This document shows positions 1-12,200 of a DNA stretch of 64,000 nt, piece after piece. The translations under genes and the position numbers were made by a program. The notes beneath the pieces were generated by a model. It saw nothing but the letters and a program-made list of their open reading frames with translations. It was not told the DNA's origin and ran no database searches. The number at the start of each line of letters is the position of its first letter. Positions within the stretch are counted from its first letter, which is position 1. The stretch is taken from NCBI GenBank assembly GCA_949751835.1, contig CATKHK010000014.1:1-64000 (forward strand), read 5' to 3'. The stretch is from Blepharisma japonicum. Taxonomy: Eukaryota > Ciliophora > Heterotrichea > Heterotrichida > Blepharismidae.

Positions 1-2
1 AC

Positions 3-449
3 AACAGTGATTATTTAGAGAATACTGATAAAGTTCTTTTAAAAAATCAATTTTTGAAATGCTCGAAAACAATAATTGATTCATTCCCTACAATTAAAAA
101 TGTTATGAAAACACCTGAAATTATTGACTGGAAAAGATTAAAAAACCAAGAAAGATCAAAATTTTGAAATAGTATTAAAGAAAATTCATTAAAATGATTC
201 AATGAAGAGCTAATTTCACTAATTTTCAGATTTAGGCCAATATCGAATAAAAGCTTACAATTTTTTACCTCAGCATGTTTAAGTTATTTAATGAATGAAC
301 ATAATAAACAATTTATTAAAATCTTCTTTTTGTATATTTTCTTTTTCAATCAAGGAGACAGCTTTTTTTACAATTTTGTCGATTTCATTAGACACAGACT
401 CAAATGCTGCTGATTTTGCTTTGTCAAAATCTATAACATCTGGGTCTAA
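3..449 (+). other. Open frame of unknown family, cut by window start
   Basis: With TGA as Trp this frame is open from the first bases to a TAA at 447-449. Bases 3 to about 300 look coding: mixed composition, two in-frame TGA codons in plausible Trp positions, and lysine/isoleucine-rich helical sequence. From about 310 it runs antisense to giant-gene copy A, so the true end of any real gene is probably near there. I see no similarity to the giant family in either direction. It may be the 3' end of a neighbouring gene, or DNA brought in by the rearrangement that truncated copy A. Confidence 0.3.
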
Positions 450-3400
450 ATGATTTTTTATTTCTTCAAATCTATTTAACTGGTTTCATTTTTCTTGGAT
501 TTCATTGGAAATTCTTTCAAGAATTGCAGGATGTTTTATCTCAGAAAATTCAATTTTGAGATTTTTGAAATACTCACTTAATTTATAAACTATTTCAGAT
601 AAGGTTTCTACATACTTAGAATAAGGCTGGATCTTCAAAATTTGTTGGCAATTAGCATAAATGCCTTCATCTTGATGCTGCAGCAAAAATTCTTTAAAAA
701 TTTTCAAAAAATCGTCTCTTTCTTTGATTTTTTTTAAAATTGTATTGCAGGCGTAAAGGTTGCTTGAGTCGCTGAGTTCTTTTATATACCCTGAATTTAA
801 TTTGGCATAAAAGTTTGAAATCCCAGTCAGCATCTTTATAATAGTATTATTTACGTCAAATATGTCAGAGGTTTTTGAGTTTTTACTGGCTTTGGTTTTA
901 AAATCCATAAAAGCCTCGTAAACTCTGAATGCCTCAATCAGCTCTTCACTGCCATTCTTACTATCAATATTTAACAGGGTGCTTAAATTTCTTTCTATTA
1001 ATTGATCAAGGCTCTGGTAAATTTCTGAAATAGTAGTTTCACTTTCTTTTATTAAATCTTTTAGATCATCTTTTGAAGTCAAAATTAGCGCTTTATTAAA
1101 AACAATATTTCAATCTTTCTTAAAGAGAGCAGAATTTAATTCGCTTTTAATTGACGTTAAAATTTCTCTTAGTTTGCCTTCTGCATGCTGTGAGTCTGAT
1201 TGGGATTGCTGACTGTTTAGCTCGCGAAGTATGTTGCACAGCTCATTAATATTTTCCTCTTTTGCGAGGATATCAATTTTATTTCTGATTTCTTTTTTTT
1301 GCGTTTTAATGCTTTTTTTCAAATCTTTTATCAAAGTCTCGGTACTTTCTTTGATTTCTTTAGGTAAAATGCCTAAAATAGAATTTATATCGTCAATTAC
1401 AGCTTTTTTTTCTGGATAAAGCATTTGAGGGAATGCATTTTTGGCTGTTTGAAGCTTTCCATTAATAAAACCAATAATTGCATTTAGAGTTTCTTTATAG
1501 ACTGGATGACTATTGGCAGCTTCTTCAATCTCCAGAATTTGAGGAAAGTCTTTAAAATCCTTTATTGTGGAATTTTTTATGCCGTTTATAAGCTTTAATC
1601 GTAAATTATTAATCTCATTTTTAACTTCCTCAATTTTTAACGGATAAATTTCTCCATTAAGTTCTGTATTCAAATCTTGGATATCTTTTATTTTTTCTTC
1701 AGCTTCACGGAATTTGAAGGATTGAATGGCCACATTTATTGAATTAAGAAATTCCATGATTTTATTTTCGAAAATATTGGTGGTTTCTCTTTCAAGCTCA
1801 ATAAGTGCATCCTTTTTAGGTTGGTCAAACAAATCATAAATTTCGTTTTGTTTAGCTAATCTGATTTTCTGGATATTTTTTAAAATTTTAGCTATTAGGG
1901 GATGATCAAGCTTAGAATTGTTTATATTTAAAGTCATTTCTTTTGTGTCTGTTAATATTAATTCAACCATGAATTGTGACCTATCTTTAACAATGTCTTT
2001 ATTTTCATTTCAAGTTTCTTGATTAAGGCATTTTATCAATTGGTTTACTCTGTCAAAGCTATGAATTTCAATGGAATCTAATATACTTTTGCATGTTTGG
2101 CTGAGTTTTGTGCTTAGAATTTTTTCATACTTAGCTGAAAGTGATTTAAAATTATCATTAACAATAGCAAATTCAGTGACTATAACTAATAATGATGACA
2201 TTTTTTGGAATTGACTATTTTCATCACTTAGCCTAAGTTTTTCACTGAGGATATCACCTAATTCATCAAGTTTCGTGCAATATCTAATAAAGTAAGGCTG
2301 CATATCGAAATATTTCGAAAATGAGGGAGATTTTGTGCTTAATAATGATATTTCTTTAAAACGCAAAGCAGTCTGATGTGAAAATGTTTTTATTGACTCT
2401 ATTGCAGTAAATCGTTCATCTTGTATTTTCCTTGGAACACTATTGAAGTATTCACTTAAAGAACCAAGATTTTTATTATAGAACTGAATCAAATTTTCAA
2501 GAATACTTTTAGAAATCGCTTGAGTTGATTCTAATAGCTCTGGAATATTTTTGCACTCTTCGATGTACTGATACGAATTTTCTATTTTGTCAATGTCAAT
2601 AGACCCTTCTTCCAACCTCTTATTGAATTTTTGAATAAAGTTTTCAATTTCCTTTATTTTTTTATCCACTTCCTCAATGCTTTCAAAGCCATTATTTCTG
2701 ACAATTATTTCAAGTTTCTCAGCACTTACTTTTGCTTCTTCATCTTGAGAGTACTTAAGTTTGATTTCTCTCAGCTTTTCAAGTTCTTTAATGTCTCTCT
2801 CAGAATCTCGCAATTCAGGATTAAGCTCTCTCTTAATAAATTTAAGGGATTCATCTGCTCTTTTTTCAAATATTCCAATAATGATTTTATCACAATTCTC
2901 CACTGAAGGAATAAATTCTTTTAGTTGCACAACTTCTCTCATTTTTTGAACAATAGAATATCCTTTAGGTACATTATAAGGATGCTCATAGCCTAAATCA
3001 ATTTCTTTTAATTCAGTTAAGAGTTTATCAATAAAAATTTTTATTTCTTTTTCTACTCCTGAAAGTTCATTACTGTAAATTCCTTCACGCAATTTTTCGA
3101 TTCATTTTCCTGATTCCAGACAAGCGAAGCAGTCACGCAGCGGTGCAAAATCTACAGATTCAGGCGAGTTGCTGAAAGATTTAATAATATCTTTTGCTTC
3201 TCCTTTGTAAAAGTTGATTTTATTTATTAACGAATTTAGCGTATCTTGATAAGAAGCAGCTATAAGATATTCTATGTCTGGAACTTCCATTAGCAAGACG
3301 AATTCATCAAAATTAGCTTCAATTTCAGAGATATTTCGTGTTGTTTTACTATTTATAATTGATAAAACATGCTCCTTAGATTTTTCGAAATATGATTGAT

Positions 3401-5990
3401 AGTCTTCCTTAATTTGTAATAAGAGATTTCCGATTTCGTTTTTATTTATAAGCTCACGCAAACTATGAACATCTGAAGCTGATTTTATAATTGAAATATT
3501 TATTTTAAGTGCTTCAATGTCACTTTTTCCAAGGCTTCCTTTCTTTAATGGAGCAATTGAATTATTAAATCGTTCTTTTAAGCTTGAAATAAATTGATTT
3601 TTTAGAAGATTAAGCTTCTCATCTAAATTTGCATAGCCCAAGTGTTCACGGGCTATTACCAAATGCCTTTCTGCTTCAGAAAGATTATTAGAAAAATCTA
3701 CGAAATTGGTATTTTTCAAATCTGTACTTCCAGATGACAGTAAATTTTCAATAAAATTTACATATTTGTCGCAAAGACTTTTATAAAGAGGAGCTAGGTC
3801 TTCAAATGACTCGCCTAAAATTTTACCATTTTTTAACTGAGTACTCAAAATATAATCATCTACCTCATCAAGTTTAAACTCTGACTGAGTAAGACTTAGC
3901 CTGTTAACAAGATTTTCTAGCATTCCTTTCGATGGAGGTGTTTCCTCTCTCAAATGCTTTTCTCTAATTTTGTCTGATATTTTTAGGGCTTTATAAATTT
4001 CTTTATAATGCTTTATGGTGTTTTCGTCTAAAGTTCCATTATTGTCTAGAAAGCTATTAAATTGTAAAATTGTTTTGTGATATGTATCCTTAGTAGCTCT
4101 GATTATAGATTCAACACATTCAGCATATTTAGAATTAATTTCCGTAAATAGCGCATCAATATACGCGAGCTCATCCAATCTATATCTGATCATATCATAA
4201 TCTAGAGAATTTAATGCTGCTTCAATTTCTTTTGTACTAATCTCTACTTGGTGTTTTAGTAAAACCCTTGAATCTTCAGTTATAAATCTTTCAAAAGCAT
4301 ACTGTGGGTCCAAAATTGGATCTCTCTCCATTATTTTCCTAAGTAATTCTTGATAATTGTCCTTAATAGGATGAATAGTCAAGGCTCCATCTATTGTTTT
4401 ATCCCTTATATCTTTCAAAATATGAAAAAATGCTGTATCTGCATTTTCTTGATTTTTAAGTATCAATTTTACTTTTCCATGTATATTTGCCGCATCCGCC
4501 TTTTTATACTTTGTAAAAGCGTATGTAAATGATAAGCTATATTTATTAAAGTCAGTGATGAGCCTTCCTAAAGTTTGAGCAAGTTTTTGGACTCCTTCAA
4601 ATCTATCTCCTTCAGTTTTTGAGCTTAGCAAAATTAATGGCCTTACACTTCTGCATTTTTTTACATACTCGACAATACTTATTGTATTCGCCATGTCTAC
4701 TTCTGGTCCACTTGTATCCATTAATCCTGGAGTATCGCATAAAAAAATTATCCTATCAGAATCAGGTATATTTAGTGGAATATGCGTGATATATCTCGTT
4801 TCTGATTGAGCATGACTTGAGATGATAGTTTGTTTTAATGCAGAGTTTTTTATAGAAGTAGCTTTAATATCACTGATTCCTTCTTCTGTACGAGTTTCCA
4901 TTGTAGATCCACATAAAAAATGTGTTGTTGTTGATTTTCCTGAGCCTGTAGCCCCAATTAGTAAAATAATGTCTTTATTTTCTAAATCCCTAGAGTTTTT
5001 GGTTGATTTTTTAATCAAACGATCCATCTCCTTTATGTTAACAGGCCTATAATCTTTAAGGATTTTTTCTGTTTCTCTTATCAAACTTCCTCATTCTTGG
5101 CTTTCATAATATTTTCGGAAATTTTCTGGGACATCTTCTTCCCCCTTTTTTATTAAAAACTCAATGTAATTGCTGAATTCTTTTTCAGGATTTATAATTT
5201 CTATTTTTCTGTGAATATACAGCTCTGGGTCAAAATTATAGGTTTTATAATAGGCGTAGCACAAAATACTAGTAAGAAATCGTTCAACGCAAATTGGCAT
5301 ATTCTTAATATCATCCATCAACCCATCAATGACATCAATTTTTTTTTGAGTAGCAATTTCTATAGGGTTTATAGCCAACAAAGGATTTGAGCGTAATTTA
5401 TTGCGACTGGAACGCAGCCATTCCAAATCAGCAAGTTTATCTTCTTCAAGTTTTGCAATACTAAGATTTTTCTTCTTTCGATTAAATGTGATAGATCTTC
5501 TAGTAGTTTCTATGGCTTCTTCTATCTCATCAGGACTTTTGAAATCATATTCGGTCAACCCCTTTCTCAATTCGTCTTCTAAAACTGCAACTTCAGCAGT
5601 GTTTATGTCAGGACGTTCTTTAGCAAATTCTGGCAATTGCATTTCTCCTTTAGTTATTTCTATCTTAGCATCTAGAATTTTTTGATATTTTAAAGTTTTT
5701 GCCGCAGGAAATTTTTTGCCAAGCTCAAATGAGGCTGATCCTAGTATCTCTTCACCTTTTGGGGTCTTCTGGTAAATAATTAAGGATAGAGATCTGAAAA
5801 GGCCAGGATCTATTTGAACAGGAGGGAGATTTGAAAGCTGGGACACTATGGAAGTGGGAGATCGATAGATTTCTTGGGGAGTTTTAGAGTCTGCTAAGGC
5901 AAAACTAAGTTCTGGATTTGGAACTTTTTTTGACTTCCAATCAAATGATTTTACCTTAAAATTGAGAATTGGATAGCTTTTAGGAATCAT
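288..5990 (-). CDS. Giant-family copy A: C2-like/AIG1-like GTPase protein, lacking the SecA and vWA modules
   Basis: One continuous frame of 1900 codons when TGA is Trp, from ATG at 5988-5990 to TAA at 288-290. Residues 1-125 are beta-rich and C2-like. A charged helical segment and a conserved 'ICVERFLTSILCYAYYK' block follow. The GTPase has a P-loop GATGSGKS (346-353), DTPG (420-423) and a probable G4 variant TKYKKAD. The remainder is long helical sequence. It tracks copies B and C up to 'KEDFNK' near base 315, then ends after seven unrelated residues, just before the point where the relatives go on to their SecA-like part. It therefore lacks both the motor and the vWA domain. The reading frame is otherwise intact, so a shortened GTPase-only protein is possible. 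By family resemblance (GIMAP/IAN, Toc) the GTPase may act at membranes; the role is unknown. Confidence 0.8.
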
Positions 5991-6414
5991 TTATTATATT
6001 TCTTGCTACAATTTTTGGGATTTTCTCTTTAAAAATATGGTGCGAAATATTGAAATTTATTATTGCTACAATTTTTGCAAAAGATGTACAGAGACTTTCT
6101 CTTATTTAAGCATGCTTTAGCATGCTAATTTTTATATTAAACATTGAATGAATTTTTTTATATTTTTCAGCCTGCTAATCGTTTTCTGATAAGCTTATTG
6201 CACAACTTAAAATAGTTCCAAAATAGTTGAAATAATGATTATCAATTTTTATATAGCAACGAGTATAATAAATATTAATATAATATAAGCGTTTAAGTTA
6301 TAGACTGAGTCAGCTAGTGAAAGAGAATTAAAGTTTGAGGAAGTCAAATAAAAAATTTATAAATTCAGAAATTGGCGAGAAATGAGAAAAGAAATCTGGA
6401 TAAAGATCAAAATA
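5991..6414. other. Intergenic, AT-rich, upstream of copy A
   Basis: No gene seen. The 16-base run ATTGCTACAATTTTTG, or a near match, occurs twice about 60 bp apart (about 6002 and 6063) just upstream of the copy A start. It could be a duplicated promoter element or simple drift. The rest is AT-rich and non-coding in all frames. Confidence 0.4.
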
Positions 6415-7210
6415 TTTTTAACTGTCTGCTTGTCTTCAGAGACCTTTTTCCAAATTAATTTTCTCTTTTATAATGCCAATGGTATAGTTAGAATCCTTAA
6501 AGCCTAAATTCCCATAAAAGACCAAGCCCATTAATTTTGTTTCATCCTTAAGAAGACCAAAACTCACCTTTGCCTCCGCTTTGCGTAATATTTGATTATC
6601 AATCTCCTTAATATCATATTCATTCTCTACATATTTTTCTCATAAACTTCTAAAATATTTAAAATTCTTGTAACTCCCACAATATAATTGAATTTGTAAT
6701 GAATTTCTCCGTCTGAAAATATATCTAAGATAACTATAATGGAAATATTATCCTCAAAAAATATTTTGCTTATAATAAGTAAATAATGTTTTATATTCTT
6801 GATAATGACTGAAATCAATACAATCATGAATTTGATATCCAATTTTGGCATAATTGAGGATTTAAATTTCTTTACTTGATCTTTTTTTTCCTGGCAAGAA
6901 CTCAAAATCTGGGAATTGTTTGTTACAGCTGCTATATACAGACACCTGCTCAATAAGTGAAGACCATTTCTAATTTATCATATATATATCTTATAAAATC
7001 AATTTATTGCAGAATGCTTCAATAATTTTAATTGGGCAGTAAGAATTTCAATAGAAATATTTGCTGAAAATTCATCATCAACCTCATCTATTAGCAGAAT
7101 TTTAGGTCTTTCTGAATTTTTTTGATTTATTTAGTAATATTTCGGTCTCTGTAAAGTTTAAGGCCATCTTTCTTATATTTCGCAAAATTGCCATAATGTT
7201 GTGGCTTATG
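6415..7210 (-). pseudogene. Relic of the SecA-like module of a giant-family gene
   Basis: Two recognisable pieces of the giant family remain on the minus strand. At about 7080-7118 the Walker B block reads ERPKILLIDEVD, identical to copy B's, then diverges. At 6500-6730 a stretch like 'HKFNYIMGVTGTLETLGDYEKN' of copy C is followed, after a one-base frameshift and a TAG near 6627, by residues aligning to the 'VFFEEETKLMDFY' block. The SecA NBD1 and NBD2 pieces are shortened and broken, so this is a dead copy. It lies directly upstream of copy A, which itself lacks this module. Confidence 0.75.
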
Positions 7211-7911
7211 AATGAATTAATGCATATATAAATCTTTGAAATAATGCTCCTATAACAATAAAATTTAAATTAATGCTACTAGAGTAAGGATAAAGCACAA
7301 GAAAGCTAAAGTTACTGATTTTCCATCTCTTGAAAAAAAATTGGACTAAATTTTTTAAAGTTTTTTATATTTTTCTCATAGCCGATCTAAAGAATACAAA
7401 AATCGGCAGAACTTTACTGGAATTGGAGTGAAAACGAGCTATTTGTTCTTTATCAATTTCATTTTATTTTAGAAAATGTTGGAAATAAATTTCATTTTTA
7501 TTATATTTTCTACTATCTCTCTTACTTTAATATAGATTCTAAAACACTTATACTTGATCTCTGGCAAGAATTATTTATAATGATGCCAGTTATTATAAAA
7601 TGTATAAATGACTTTTTATAAGTGGAAATTTTATCAAATTCATAGGATTTAACCAAAGAGTTTAAAAAGTAATGATTTTTTTGGAAATACTGGAAATTTC
7701 ATTTCTTAGTTAATATATATTTTTATAAATAATTTTTTCTGGACCGTCTATTTTTGTTAAATTGGAGACTATCTTATTTATTTCTTTATTTATAAGTTTA
7801 GAATTTCTTATCTTTACATCTTTTTCTTTCCCATTATTCAATAACTTTTCAATTGTAAAAATGATCCGATTTATTTAATAATTACATTTTAACTTTTAAA
7901 TCCAATTATCC
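7211..7911. other. Intergenic / decayed sequence
   Basis: No intact gene. Short minus-strand stretches (for example near 7741-7850) have coding-like lysine/asparagine-rich composition and may be further decay of the giant-family copy to the left, but I cannot align them with confidence. Confidence 0.3.
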
Positions 7912-8382
7912 TTAATCATAGCCGTGCAGTTTTTTAAAATATAGCCTTTGGTTGTACTTCACAAGCTGCATGTCTCTAAATGCAGGTCCAAGCATATCAA
8001 AATATCTATTCGCACACCACCGAATTCTTAGTCACTTGTAGGTCATATAAACTGCTTTAACCAAAAATGAAAGGGTTGTGTAAATTATAAAGCATCAAAG
8101 CACTCTAAATAGAGTTGGCCTAGTTATAAAAATGCAACTCCAAAAGTACTCTTTAAGATCAAAAGTTTCTACGTCAAAATCAGAGCTTTCTGTGTAAAAT
8201 TCTCTTTGGTTCATGTCGGCATGTCTGTCAATCAAGGCTTTATCGTCAAGAGTCACAAGCTTCGGTATTTCTAAGGGTTTTTGAGTACCAAAATTCTTAG
8301 GGTTTTTGTTAAGAAACTCTTCGTAAGACTGCAGCTTTCTGAATTGAGCAAAGGATCGAAAAAGATTAGGAACTCTTTTCAT
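7912..8382 (-). CDS. Small single-pass membrane protein, possibly mitochondrial
   Basis: ATG at 8380-8382 to TAA at 7912-7914, 156 aa, with two in-frame TGA codons. The first 18 residues (MKRVPNLFRSFAQFRKLQ) are basic and amphipathic, like a mitochondrial presequence. The middle is soluble and acidic. A hydrophobic stretch at about residues 80-112 should cross a membrane once, and the C-terminal 40 residues are rich in Arg, Lys and Tyr. The size and layout recall accessory subunits of ciliate respiratory complexes, but no family motif is recognised, so that is only inference. It is the one gene in this stretch that does not belong to the repeated cassette. Confidence 0.6.
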
Positions 8383-8698
8383 TTTATTATTTAGACTAAA
8401 AATTGATTAAGAAAGTAAAAAAAGCATTATTTTAAGTATTTTATCCATCCTTATGGTTTTTATAGAGTCAATTCTTCATTAGTCTTCCTATTATGTATCC
8501 TTAAACTTTTGTGACAGTTACCATGCTTTAAATTTTACACAAAAGTATTGGCATGTCAAATACTTGAGAATGAAATCGTCAAAAATAGCCCCAAAAATCA
8601 AGAGTATCTCAATTTAAATGAAGCCTACTTTGAGAACTATATTTAAATGATGAAGTATAATTAATTAAATCTTGATATGAAGTAGAATGCATTTTCTA

Positions 8699-8837
8699 TT
8701 ATCTGTGGCCCATTCTCCTTGCAAAATTCAATAAAATCCAATCTGTTAGTTTACCATTTCCTGAATCAGCTTCAAATATAAGATATTTATGTTTAAATTC
8801 TGTTGATAATGCAATCCCTTCAAATTTTTACAGTGCG
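8699..8837 (-). pseudogene. Relic coding fragment in the 3' flank of copy B
   Basis: The minus strand reads about 45 codons of natural-looking protein (FEGIALSTEFKHKYLIFE, then ADSGNGKLTDWILLNFARR) to a TAA at 8699-8701. No start or further domain is found. The matching place in the second cassette (about 19775-19870) has the same sequence with a stop after FEEIALLAKYNVDILYN. It is probably the 3' scrap of an old gene carried along in the duplicated block. The family is not recognised. Confidence 0.4.
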
Positions 8838-9222
8838 CTGAACTTATAGCCTATTTTCTAATGAATTATTATTTTATTTTAGTAGAAAGTATATTTATGT
8901 TGGAATGCTTCTGAGACAATATTAGAAAAGTGCTTTATGTTATGTATTGGGGATAAAGTTTTAATAATTGGTTAATGTAAAGAGGACATAAAAGCGGATA
9001 GAATTAAATAGAACTGTAAATTCATTGCAAATTGAAATATTTAATTTTTTTAATAGCTGATGCCTACTGCTAAATTATATTAAAGCTATCAATCTATATT
9101 TCTTAGAAAATGAGGCTTAAAGCTCTTGAAAATGAAAATTGATTGAGATCAACTGATTGGATAAAAATATTTTATTGATTAAAATGAACAATAATTAGTA
9201 AATAAATTGAGTAAATTTAGAA

Positions 9223-12200
9223 TTAAGTATATGAGCGAGGATACATTTCTCTATAAAGCTTTACTGCATCTTCTCCAGCAGACTTTCTTAAAACCTCTTG
9301 TGATACCAAATCGGTAAGTCTACTAGCCCCTGAGCTTGAATTAATATCTAGAAACCCACTTTGGCCTTTTGTTAATCTTGAAATCTCTTCAAATTTCATT
9401 TTGGCATCATCATCGACATAAAAGGCATTTATTGGGATTTGCTTACTTATAATTTTTGTTAATTCTCTTTCATAATATTCGACACTTCTAAATTTCGAGC
9501 GATTTCAATAATCTGATCGTCTACCTCGTTTTCAATCAATATCCTCAATAGTATTTGGAGGACGGTCGCCAATTAAAATTACTTGCGAAATTCTATCATT
9601 TTGTGAAATATTATTTATGTGCCATAATCCAACTTCTATAGCTTCATTTCCTTGTCCACCTTCAGGCCCCACATTTTCCATAAATCTTTCTAGAATATCA
9701 GACTTATTTGTTCATGCGGAAAATTGGAGTATTTTATCTTCGTTTGAACTATAGTTTCTATAAACGCAGTACTGGAGCTGAAAACAGTCAGAACTTACTC
9801 CTTTCTTTGATAAAACTTCACAAACTCTTTTAAACATTTCCTTCACAGTATTTTTGGCATTTTGCAATAAATGAGACATAGACCCAGTTGCATCCATTAA
9901 AACAATTGTTTTTGAGGTTTCAATATTAATGGCTATGCCTTTGTTGAGCTCATGCAGAAACCCTTTAGCTCTTCGCACATCATTATTCTGAAGAAAGCCC
10001 TGAAACTCAACTGAACTATCATGCGATGCTTTAGATTGTTTCACATTGCTAGATTCGTTGCTATTCTTAATTTGATTATATTTATTTCTTTTTTCATTTA
10101 AACCATCATAAATAATTCCATTATTTCTCATATTTTCGATATCAGTTTTAGAGACTAAAAACTTTTCTAGCTCAGGGCCTAAAAGAACCATACTAAATGA
10201 TCCTGGCTGACCTTGCCTTGCTGATCTTCCCATAATTTGAGCTTCCTCTGATATATTTTCTGAAAAAAATACTTGGATTGCATGAACTCCTCCATTTGTC
10301 TCGATTTCATGATTTTGGCATTTAAAATCAATTCCTCTACCATAAGCTCTCGTTAATAATGATACAGTATTTGGAATTGTAGCTTTTTTAATCATCATAT
10401 TTCTGCTCTCAACACTCAAGCTTTCAGTCATAAGCTGAATCTCATAATCAATATTATTTTTCAGCTTTGCATTATAAAAATGCATTAATTTTACTTCATC
10501 TTCGAAAAATACCAAAACAGCTCTCTTGCAGCCATCAAATTTACCTTTTATTCTAAGATCTATTTCTTTCATTATTTTCATATAATAATCATTCTTATTT
10601 TCTATGTTAACGTCCGAGTTTTTCTCAAATTTTCTGTTATTTTCACCAAATACTGATGGCATAAAGGTATCTAATTTTATTTCATATTCATTTTTTATAA
10701 TATTCTTTTCATAGTCTCCTAAAGTTTTTAAAGTTCCAGTGACTCCCATAATGCAGTCAAATTTTTGAGGAATTTCTGCATATGAAAACATGCCACATCT
10801 AACTCCAATAAAAATATTTTCATCTAAGCTTCCTCGAGAAATATTCCCCCTTTCATACTCACGGTAATATGCAAATAATGTATTATATCCATAAACAATA
10901 TTAAATGAAACTCCATCATTTTCTTTGTAACCAATTTTATCATGCATGACTATATAATCATGTGATTCAAACTGTTTCACGTGATTTACCATGTCTTTAA
11001 CAGCCTCTTCAACAAGAAATTCAAATCCAGAAAAATGCTGACAGCAGCGCTTATATTCAGATGCATCTCATATATTCATCAGCTGTGGTGTATTTCTTAC
11101 TCTCCATATATAATCCGTTAGTCTATTAATTGTATCATGCTTCAGCTTAGCAAGAGGTCTATATATATTTCCATAGAAAGATTTGGTGAAAAATACATCT
11201 ACTTCATCTATTAGAAGAATTTTTGGTCTTTCAGCAACTCCTCTATTCATTCCTGAGCATCTTCCAGAATTTATGAAATCTAAAACTATCTTTCTAATGT
11301 CACCTTTGGAGTTTATCTCATCTTCACAAAGTTTGTTAAAAGTCCCATATTTTATATAAGAAAAAATTTTTAAAGCTGTAAATAAAGGTTCGAACTCTTG
11401 AAGATCTCTATTGCTTAAATGTTCACTATAGCAGGCGCAGTTAACTGCGAATCCTAGTAGAGCAAGCATTGAGCACAAAAATGCTAATGTGATTGATTTA
11501 CCTTCTCCTGTTAAGATCTGAACTAAATTATTTTTAGGTCTAGTATTTTCATCATAGCCAATACCAATCATTCTATATATTGATAGGACCTGTACTGGAT
11601 GTGGAATAATTTCTGTAATCTGTTCATCTGGATCATTTATATTTTGATTATATTTTTTTATATTCAGAAGCACCCATAGCATTGCAATATAAGCTAAAAG
11701 TTCAGGAATAAAATCTTTAAATAATCTGAAATCTTTGTTTGAAGGGCTTATTGCATGTCTTTTAGACAGCATCTCTATTTGGCTTACTATTTGAGCTATT
11801 GATACTTCTACTCCATTATTACTTGCAATTTTTCAATAAACTCTGTGTACCTCAGCATAATGCTCTTTATAATTGTTATATTTATCTCGTAGCTCGCGCT
11901 TATTTAAACAAGTGCCTTCTATCTTTTCAATTGCGTAATTTATATCGTGCACTCCAGTTTTATCCAACCACATTCTTTTATTTACCCCTTCAAAGAATTT
12001 ATGTTCTTGAAGTATATAAAGTCCAAATCCACTTGGATGCTTTTCTAATTCTTGAAAAATTGCGAAACCTATAGTTTTATTATTTATCTTTCTGAGTGAT
12101 TCTAAAAAATTATCCATTATTTTATCAAGCCCTTCTTTGAGCAAAGGAAAATTATTTGAAATATTTTTCATTTTTATCATAGACTCAACCATTTCTCCAG

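Noticed and set aside
1231-1419. Plus-strand 62-codon frame opposite copy A, and many similar ones
   Set aside because: It is the antisense shadow of the giant gene, hydrophobic only because the sense strand is lysine/glutamate-rich.
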